Of a DNA stretch of 34,936 nt, positions 29,645 through 34,936 are shown one piece after another. The stretch comes from Thermoplasmata archaeon (lineage in GTDB: Archaea; Thermoplasmatota; Thermoplasmata; Lutacidiplasmatales; UBA184): NCBI GenBank assembly GCA_021790425.1, contig JAJYEA010000020.1:1-34936 (forward strand), given 5' to 3'. Both the position numbers and the translations under genes were made by a program. The notes under the pieces are model-generated. The model did no database searches. It was not told the origin of the DNA and worked only from the letters and a program-made list of their open reading frames with translations. The stretch's first letter is position 1. Each line of letters opens with the position of its first letter.

Positions 29645-30271
29645 ATGACGTCCTCTTGCTGTGACCCGGCCCAGGGCATCAAGTCCCTCTCCGTGGATTT
29701 CGCGAACACGGTCGCGTGCTCAGCGTGCCGGGTGGGGGATGGGCTCGCCTCGGAGGCTGCGGCGCGACGATGGCTTGCCGATCACGAGTCCCTCCTCGGT
29801 CCGACCAAGGGTGCCGTGCCGCTCGCGGACCTCCTACGCTTCCGGACCATCATCCGGGGACTCTTCGACGCCGCCCTCCGGGGGACTCCCCCTCGGCCCG
29901 GAGACGTGAAGGAGCTGAACCGTTGGGCCCGCGCGGCCCCCTCCTACACCGTCCTGTCCTGGGGGGATCGGTCCCGTTCCGTGGCCGCCGAGTCACTCGC
30001 CAAGGACCCCAAGAGGGCGCTGCTGGCCAAACTGGCCACGTGCACCGCCGAAACACTGGGGGAGATGACCGACGGTCGTCTCCGGCGATGCGAGGGTGAG
30101 GGGTGCGATCACTTCATCATCGCCCGGACGGCCGGACAGCGGTGGTGCTCTGTCACGGGGTGCGGGAACCGCGCCCGGGCCGCGCGTCACTACCTGCGGG
30201 TAAAGGCCAAGCGGGGCCCCGCCCCTAGGGCCCCCCCGTCCCTCCCCTCTCGCGCAGCACGTCAGGCGTGA
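29645..30271 (+). CDS. CGNR zinc-finger protein with ABATE-like N-terminal domain
   Basis: A 208-residue protein of the ABATE/CGNR type. The N-terminal domain begins with a Cys-rich stretch (SSCCDPAQGIKSLSVDFANT, with CSAC at 25-28), where SLSVDFANT matches the usual LDFVNT. The C-terminal zinc finger at about 145-185 has C-x4-C, then WCSVTGCGNRARAARHY, with the CGNR tetrapeptide. Family members are thought to bind DNA and act as regulators, often next to transport or metabolic genes. The four N-terminal Cys are unusual in the family and could sense thiol redox state or a metal. Its place directly after the CcdA gene supports a role with the redox module. Confidence 0.88.
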   Translation: MTSSCCDPAQGIKSLSVDFANTVACSACRVGDGLASEAAARRWLADHESLLGPTKGAVPLADLLRFRTIIRGLFDAALRGTPPRPGDVKELNRWARAAPSYTVLSWGDRSRSVAAESLAKDPKRALLAKLATCTAETLGEMTDGRLRRCEGEGCDHFIIARTAGQRWCSVTGCGNRARAARHYLRVKAKRGPAPRAPPSLPSRAARQA

Positions 30272-30894
30272 TCCTGGAGTTCCGGGACGCGTTCGCTCGA
30301 ACCCCTGGCTGAGGCGAAGACGACCGCGCCGAATCGGGCGCATATTCGCAGCCCCGTGCGCCCGCCCGTATCGGTCGGGGGAACCGCCGACCGGACGATC
30401 CTCACGAGGCGGGGCGAATTCCGCACTAGATGGTGCCCTGCAAGGTGCTTCGGACAAGCTCCCGTCAGGAGCGGAAACGGGGGATCCGATGGGCCCGGCC
30501 CAGGACAGCGGTCCTTGCGGCCCTATTGGTGGCATCGACGATCCTCGAAGGGGCCCCCGGTCTTGGTTTTTCGCGGACCCCATCGTCGGTCCGGCCGCCC
30601 CCCGTGCGGGGGAGTGGCGCCCGGAAACGCAGTGCAATGCCGACAGGGCGTGTCGAGATCCTTCCCTCCACCTTGCCGGGCGGGCTCGAATCCGGGGGGG
30701 GAACTACAGTGGAGGCCCCTCTCGTGCGACGCAACGCTCCGGACCACCAGCGGATGCTCTCCGTCCTGGAGGAATCGGTTACTCTGCGGTCTCATGCTGG
30801 AGGATGCTCGGGGTGTCCAGTTCCAGTTCTCGAGACGAGACTCCCGGCGTCACGCGGGACCCGGCCGCGCCTTTCTAATCAACATGCTTAGACC
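30272..30894. other. Stretch with no convincing gene upstream of doxX
   Basis: About 620 bases after the CGNR gene. Open frames of 130-180 codons exist on both strands, but none has conserved character; the best is described at 30430-30891. The stretch has a 7-base inverted repeat (CGGTCGG at 30370-30376, CCGACCG at 30385-30391) and a short C-run/G-run hairpin (30599-30612). The codon composition of the frames is not clearly gene-like. It may be degraded coding sequence or a non-coding RNA region. Confidence 0.5.
30430..30891 (+). CDS. Doubtful small secreted protein
   Basis: A 153-codon frame. A basic N-terminus (RKRGIRWARPRT) followed by a hydrophobic run (AVLAALLVASTILEGAPGL) resembles a signal peptide or anchor, and a CSGC lies near the C-terminus. 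The remaining residues are low-complexity Arg/Pro/Ser and look like translated GC-rich noise. There is no clear promoter or ribosome binding site. It may be a decayed exported protein; it could equally be chance. Confidence 0.2.
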   Translation: MVPCKVLRTSSRQERKRGIRWARPRTAVLAALLVASTILEGAPGLGFSRTPSSVRPPPVRGSGARKRSAMPTGRVEILPSTLPGGLESGGGTTVEAPLVRRNAPDHQRMLSVLEESVTLRSHAGGCSGCPVPVLETRLPASRGTRPRLSNQHA

Positions 30895-30944
30895 AAGTAA
30901 TTAGAATTGGCCTATCGCTTAAGAACAAGTGAAGTAGTTAGAAT
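30895..30944 (+). promoter_or_regulatory. doxX promoter with paired direct repeats
   Basis: AAGTAATTAGAAT (30895-30907) and AAGTAGTTAGAAT (30932-30944) are near-perfect direct repeats 37 bases apart that flank a TATA-like GCTTAAGA (30917-30924). The ATG of the DoxX gene is at 30959, so transcription should start near 30947-30950, just after the second repeat. TTCTAAT at 30873-30879 is an inverted copy of part of the repeat. Repressor sites around a TATA box are a common archaeal arrangement; the winged-helix gene at 31580 is the obvious candidate binder. Confidence 0.5.
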
Positions 30945-30958
30945 CCCGGTTCACATCC

Positions 30959-31570
30959 ATGAGCAGGGCAGATGCAGGGCAGCAGGATTCGGCGACGTGG
31001 GACACCGAAGAGGCCGGTCGGAACACGGGGGTGCCGCCCGAGAAGGCTTCTTCCTGGAAGGCAGGAGACCACACGGACAAGCTGCTGGCTTCCCTGCGGA
31101 TCACCTTCGGTGCCATCTTCCTCTTCGATGGGATCCTCAAATGGGCGATCTTTGCCACCGGGAGCATGCAGGGCACCCTGGTGAGCATGTGGATGCTCTC
31201 TCCAGCGCCCCCATCGATCATCCTGTCCAACTGGCTCTTGTTCGGCGTACTGGTCGCCATAGGGGAGACGCTTGGCGGGGTCTTCCTCATCGTGGGCATC
31301 TTCCAGAAGCCGGCCGCTCTGTGGAGTGCGGCGATCATGCTTTCCATCTGGATCTACGGCGGCATGGGCGGTTGGGTGGGCATGAACGCCTCGGGGTTCG
31401 GCTACAACACCGATCCCGGGGGAGACCTGATGATGGTCCCGGTCTTCCTCTTCCTGGCGTTCATTCCCAACGTCTACAGCCTCTCGGCGTACCTGAGGCT
31501 CCCGGAGCGCTTCCCGTTCGCCACGCGCGGCACCTTCCGTCGCAACGCGCTGGCGATCCTTTTCCGGTGA
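30959..31570 (+). CDS. DoxX-like membrane protein
   Basis: A 203-residue protein with a polar N-terminus of about 40 residues and four predicted membrane helices: about 42-60 (LLASLRITFGAIFLFDGILK), 87-112 (ILSNWLLFGVLVAIGETLGG), 116-136 and 158-175. The residues RITFGAIFLFDGILKW and AIGETLGGVFLIVGIF are typical of DoxX/DoxD-type proteins, subunits or relatives of thiosulfate:quinone oxidoreductase, and of many uncharacterised four-helix redox membrane proteins. The function in this genome is not known; the nearby thiol genes make a redox role reasonable. The start follows a TATA box with direct repeats, and the winged-helix gene begins nine bases after its stop. Confidence 0.78.
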   Translation: MSRADAGQQDSATWDTEEAGRNTGVPPEKASSWKAGDHTDKLLASLRITFGAIFLFDGILKWAIFATGSMQGTLVSMWMLSPAPPSIILSNWLLFGVLVAIGETLGGVFLIVGIFQKPAALWSAAIMLSIWIYGGMGGWVGMNASGFGYNTDPGGDLMMVPVFLFLAFIPNVYSLSAYLRLPERFPFATRGTFRRNALAILFR

Positions 31571-31579
31571 GCGTTCGCG

Positions 31580-32035
31580 GTGACGTCAGCGGTCGTTCAC
31601 GGGACGGCGGGGCGACCGGTCGAGGGACGGGAGAGGCTTCCGCTCACCCAGAAGGAGGTCGTGATGGAGGCCTTGGGTCACAAGGTTACCCGAGAGATCC
31701 TGTTCACGCTCGACCGAGGCCCCATGTCGGCACGGGGCTTGACCCGGGCCCTGGGGCTTCCCCAATCGACGGTCTACTTCAACCTCCACCGCCTCCAGCG
31801 GCTCGGCCTGGTCGGGGTCGACCAAACGTCGCGAACGGGCAAGGGGAGGGCCCAGGCCCTCTTCCGCAGTCAAACGAGCATGATCTGGTTGCCCTTCCGA
31901 ACGTGGGTCACGCGTCTTTCTGGACGAGACATCCACCCGCCACCGAGAGTTACCCCTCGGGCCGGACGCGCGGGACGGGACGGCGCCGCGACCCCGAGCG
32001 CGACGGGAGGCTACGGTCCAGATACCTGCCAATGA
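31580..32035 (+). CDS. Winged-helix transcriptional regulator (ArsR/HTH_20-like)
   Basis: A 151-residue protein with a winged helix at about 28-95: VVMEALGHKVTREILFTLDR, then MSARGLTRALGLPQSTVYFNLHRLQRLGLVGVD. This is an ArsR/MarR-like DNA-binding core. The last 40 residues are Arg/Pro-rich and look disordered. Start: GTG at 31580 lies nine bases after the DoxX stop; ATG at 31664 is a strong alternative because AAGGAGG (31652-31658) lies just upstream and the domain begins about there, giving 123 residues. No metal-binding Cys are evident. It probably controls the DoxX promoter, with the paired repeats as candidate sites. Confidence 0.82.
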   Translation: MTSAVVHGTAGRPVEGRERLPLTQKEVVMEALGHKVTREILFTLDRGPMSARGLTRALGLPQSTVYFNLHRLQRLGLVGVDQTSRTGKGRAQALFRSQTSMIWLPFRTWVTRLSGRDIHPPPRVTPRAGRAGRDGAATPSATGGYGPDTCQ

Positions 32036-32371
32036 CGACCTCCCCACGATCCTTAACCCGCCTTCCGAGGATGCCGGCAAAGGCACCTGAGGGGCTGGTA
32101 CCCCTTCCGGTCGCTCCGCGGAGCACGTAACGCGACCGCGGGGGGGCGTCCGATCCCCCTGGTCGTTCGCGGAGGGGGGGTCGACCGGGCGGTAGTCGAA
32201 CGCTCCCGTACGCGCCGAATCTCCGACGTGCCCGATTCCTCGCCCCCCGCACGTTGCCGCGACCAACGCGGGGGCTCATGGCGCGCGGCCCCCTTCTTCC
32301 CGCTCGGGCCCGCAGTCTTGCGGATCCGTCAGGAGTGGGACGTGAGATCGCACGGGGTCTGTTTGCCGAGC
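32036..32371. other. Convergent intergenic stretch with nothing recognised
   Basis: About 336 bases between the stops of the regulator (plus strand) and the MFS gene (minus strand). Frames cross it, but none starts or ends as a plausible gene. There are GC-rich runs (32136-32190) and one patch near 32050-32060 (CCTTAACC) resembling a TATA box, but no RNA gene or clear terminator was seen. Confidence 0.5.
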
Positions 32372-33643
32372 TCAGTACTCGACGTCGCGCAGCGAGCGCA
32401 TGGTCAGCGCACCGAGGGCGATGACGACCGTGATTGCAGCTCCGGAGATGACGAGTGCCCCGGCGACCGACCAACGCGAGGCCATCCACCCGGCCGCCAG
32501 GGGACCCATCGGACCCGTGGCCATCACCAGGGCGAAGAACGCGGACATCACGCGACCCCGCAGTCGGTCCGGGACCTTCGCCTGGAGGAGGGTCTGCATG
32601 GGGAGGTTCGTGACGGTGATGGTGATCCCCAACCCGACCATCAGGGCGAGCGCCAGGGGAATGTTCGAGACCAGGCCCACGGCCAGCACGATGAGTCCAA
32701 CGCCCATCCCCCCGGCCAAGAGGAAACGTCCCGCCGACTTGCGCGTGTCGGCGTTCCCGATGGCCACGGCCCCCCCGAGCGAGCCCGCGGCGACCGAGGC
32801 ACCGAGGAGCCCGTAGACCGTGGCCCCTCCGTGGAGGACGAAGGCGGCGTAGGGGGCGAACAGGGCGCTCATCGCGTTGCCGAAGAAATTGACGAGCATG
32901 CCGATGACGATGATCTCGAGCATGAACCGGTTGTCGCGAACGAAGGCGAAGCCCTCGCGGAACTCCGTGAAGAACGAGGAGCGCGACGTGCCCGGCGCGG
33001 GCGTGGCGGGGCGGGTCGGGCCGTGCACCGAGAGGAGCAGGAGGGCGGCCGCGAAGAACGTCAGGGTGTCGTACTCCATCGGGATCGTCACCCCGAAGAG
33101 GGCCACGACCACCCCTCCCACGGAGAGGGCGACGATCTGGTTGAAGGACCCGCTGAGCGAGAGCAGGCTGTTCGCCGGGGTCAGGTCCTCGACCGCGAGG
33201 AAGGAGGGGACGTAGGCCTCCGTGGCGACCCCGACCAGGCGCGCGCCGGCCCCGAGGACCAGCACGATCCCGAAGATGACCCACAGGGAGGCGACCCCCT
33301 CGAGCACCAGGAAGGCGAGCACCGCCACGACGCCGCCTTCGAGGAGGTTCGTGCCCACGAGGACGCGTTTCCGGTCCCAGCGGTCGAGATAGACCCCCAG
33401 GAAGGGGCCGATCACCACGGCCGGGAGGATGGTCCCGGTGACGACGATGCCCACATCGAGGACGGACCGGGTGGTCTCCAGGACGAACCAGATGAGCGCG
33501 ACCTCGAAGATGAAGTCGCCCGACTGGCTCACCAGCTGGGCCAGCCACACGCGGAGGAAGGCGGGTTGGCGGAGGACGCGGCCATAGCTCGGCCGGCCCG
33601 GTTTCGTCTCGCCCGGGCCCTGTGGGTGGGTCTCCTCCGTCAT
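32372..33643 (-). CDS. Major facilitator superfamily transporter, EntS/MFS_3-like
   Basis: A 423-residue protein with twelve predicted membrane helices. FLRVWLAQLVSQSGDFIFEV (about 29-48) and YLDRWDRKRVLVG (about 84-96) in the loop after helix 2 match the MFS_3 family of drug and siderophore exporters, and LRGRVMSAFFALVMATGPMG near 370-390 is the second copy of the loop signature. It most likely pumps a small molecule out by proton antiport; the substrate is not predictable. The gene follows a DNA methyltransferase gene with an ATGA overlap, so the two are translated together. Confidence 0.9.
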   Translation of the reverse strand: MTEETHPQGPGETKPGRPSYGRVLRQPAFLRVWLAQLVSQSGDFIFEVALIWFVLETTRSVLDVGIVVTGTILPAVVIGPFLGVYLDRWDRKRVLVGTNLLEGGVVAVLAFLVLEGVASLWVIFGIVLVLGAGARLVGVATEAYVPSFLAVEDLTPANSLLSLSGSFNQIVALSVGGVVVALFGVTIPMEYDTLTFFAAALLLLSVHGPTRPATPAPGTSRSSFFTEFREGFAFVRDNRFMLEIIVIGMLVNFFGNAMSALFAPYAAFVLHGGATVYGLLGASVAAGSLGGAVAIGNADTRKSAGRFLLAGGMGVGLIVLAVGLVSNIPLALALMVGLGITITVTNLPMQTLLQAKVPDRLRGRVMSAFFALVMATGPMGPLAAGWMASRWSVAGALVISGAAITVVIALGALTMRSLRDVEY

Positions 33644-34917
33644 GGGGCCTCCCGCCGAAGGACGAGGAGGCGCTCGACCGCGATCCCGTCCGGGGACCGG
33701 TTCCGCCGTCCCCGGAAGAGACGGTGCCCCCGGATCGGGTCCTCGAGCAGCCGCTCGAACGCGTACCCCTCGGGTTCGAGATGCTCCCAGAAGATCTGGG
33801 CGTAGGGCATCTCCACCCCGGCGAAGGTCGCATTCCCGACGAAGAGGGCCGCATGGCCCCCGGGCTCGATCCGGCCGAGGACGCGCCCCAGGACGAAGAG
33901 GATGGAGGCGAAGTAGCGCTCGCAGTTCTTCCTCGCCGGGCCCTCGATGCGCGGGAGGAGCTTCTCGTAGGTGGGGGAGTTCACCCGGAACGGGGGCGGG
34001 GACCGGTAGGGGATCTCCCGGTGGGTCAGGTCGGTGATCTCGCTATCGGTGAGCCCCATCCACGCCAGCTCGAGCTTGACGCTGCGGATGTACTCGTGGG
34101 CGATGCCGTACGGCGGGGAGGTAAGGACCAGCCGCACCCGCCGGCGGGGGGTGTACTCGAGGAGGTCCGTCCTCTCCCGGACCAGCGCGCGTCCTCCGCG
34201 ATATCTCTGCTCGAAGTCACGGGATGCCGCGTAGACCGCCTCGAGGTTCGACCGGAGGTCCTCGCGCAGGGCGCGGCGATAGTCCCCCCGGACCATGCGA
34301 GTGATCTCGGCCGTCTTGCGACGGGACTTGAAGAGCTTCGGGACCACCGCGTCCGCGTACGAGAAGCGCCGGGTCGTCCGCAGGAGGGCGATCAGAAGGA
34401 GCGGGTGGGGGTGGTCGTGATAGCCCCCCCAGAGCTGGCCGAGCGTGTCGAGGAGCTCGGGCGGGTGCCAGTACCCGATTCGGGACCATGGGGGGCGATA
34501 GCGCGACCGACTGGTGGTCACCGCACGGTATCCCCGCTCCAAGTCCTCCCAGGAGGCCCCCCGGTAGGTCTTCGCGGCGACGAGCGGGCCGAGCATCGGG
34601 CTGAGGTCCAGGCTGAGGGAGTTCCGGCCCGTCAGCAGGGACTCCACCGCCACCGTGCCGGAGCCCGCGAAGGGGTCGAGGACCCAGTCGCCCGGCCGGG
34701 AGTACTGGTTCAACGACCAGCGGACCACCTGGGGGATAAAGCGCGCCGGATAGTAGTACATCCCATGCGACGCATAGGTGGTCGACGGAACCTCTGCCAC
34801 CCAGTCCCGGAAGGAGGCCCGCTCGGCGGGCAGACGACGGTTCCCTCGCAGGGAACGGGGTCGGATCACCGGCCGTCCGGGTCCGTCCGTCTCCTGCCTT
34901 CCGCCCCGGTAGCTCAT
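33640..34917 (-). CDS. DNA methyltransferase (N4-cytosine/N6-adenine type)
   Basis: A protein of about 425 residues with motif I DPFAGSGT (81-88) and motif IV TSPPYG (266-271) about 180 residues later. SPPY usually marks N4-cytosine methylation but also occurs in N6-adenine enzymes. The long stretch between the two motifs may hold the target-recognition domain. A preceding FRDWVAEVPSTTYASHGMYYYPARFIPQ is like the motif X region. No restriction endonuclease gene is visible, so it may be an orphan enzyme. Start: ATG at 34917 is used; a TTG at 34932 or a start beyond the window edge is possible, so the N-terminus is uncertain. Its stop overlaps the MFS start. Confidence 0.85.
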   Translation of the reverse strand: MSYRGGRQETDGPGRPVIRPRSLRGNRRLPAERASFRDWVAEVPSTTYASHGMYYYPARFIPQVVRWSLNQYSRPGDWVLDPFAGSGTVAVESLLTGRNSLSLDLSPMLGPLVAAKTYRGASWEDLERGYRAVTTSRSRYRPPWSRIGYWHPPELLDTLGQLWGGYHDHPHPLLLIALLRTTRRFSYADAVVPKLFKSRRKTAEITRMVRGDYRRALREDLRSNLEAVYAASRDFEQRYRGGRALVRERTDLLEYTPRRRVRLVLTSPPYGIAHEYIRSVKLELAWMGLTDSEITDLTHREIPYRSPPPFRVNSPTYEKLLPRIEGPARKNCERYFASILFVLGRVLGRIEPGGHAALFVGNATFAGVEMPYAQIFWEHLEPEGYAFERLLEDPIRGHRLFRGRRNRSPDGIAVERLLVLRREAP

Positions 34918-34936
34918 CAAGTCCCGTCGCAAGACG

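Noticed and set aside
30681-30695. CTCGAATCCGG resembling a tRNA T-loop
   Set aside because: No matching five-base stem, anticodon arm or acceptor stem can be built around it.

Overview
The window looks like archaeal chromosome, most likely from a GC-rich member of the Thermoplasmatota. This is inferred from gene content, not from a marker-gene tree. Archaeal signs are a prefoldin-alpha/FtsY/TrmJ-type cluster, an XPB helicase coupled to a Bax1 (DUF790) nuclease, an XRE-HTH protein with paired CBS domains, a DUF835 domain, and TATA-like hexamers (often CTTAAG, CTTATG or TTAAAT) about 25-40 bases upstream of many starts, often too close for a normal leader. No rRNA, tRNA, CRISPR array, transposase or phage gene was recognised.

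Layout. 1-1264: end of an unidentified gene, a cyclophilin, and a convergent 2H phosphoesterase. 1326-8220 (minus strand): one tightly packed operon, read from 8220 downward: UTP-glucose-1-P uridylyltransferase, UDP-glucuronate decarboxylase, UDP-glucose dehydrogenase, XPB, Bax1 and another sugar nucleotidyltransferase. The first three would make UDP-xylose from glucose-1-P. 8404-10445: small unknown proteins, a Nudix hydrolase and a methyltransferase. 10464-13123 (minus): rmlB-rmlC-rmlA-like dTDP-deoxysugar genes, with the rmlD-like reductase apart at 17441-18442. Between them lie a 1010-residue P-loop ATPase with a DUF835 domain inside its ATPase core and a TPR-like tail, a small unknown protein and a small P-loop kinase.

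18402-21037 (minus): prefoldin alpha, ftsY, trmJ and an unknown gene in one operon. 21195-22406: two regulators, one HxlR-like and one XRE+CBS. The second is divergent from a threonine operon (22495-27069): threonine synthase, a MoaD/ThiS-like ubiquitin-fold protein, homoserine dehydrogenase, homoserine kinase and an aspartokinase without ACT domains. The sulfur-carrier-like gene inside this operon, and a perfect palindrome in the divergent promoter, are the most testable oddities there.

27123-32035: a membrane redox module: SHOCT membrane protein, membrane-anchored thioredoxin-like protein (CSPC), small thioredoxin-fold protein (CTPC), CcdA-like protein with two vicinal Cys pairs, and a CGNR zinc-finger protein; then a 687-base stretch with no convincing gene, a DoxX-like protein and a winged-helix regulator. 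32372-34917 (minus): an orphan-looking DNA methyltransferase translationally coupled to an MFS exporter.

The sequence gives family and pathway assignments with good support for about two thirds of the genes. Small hypotheticals and all regulatory sites are inference.
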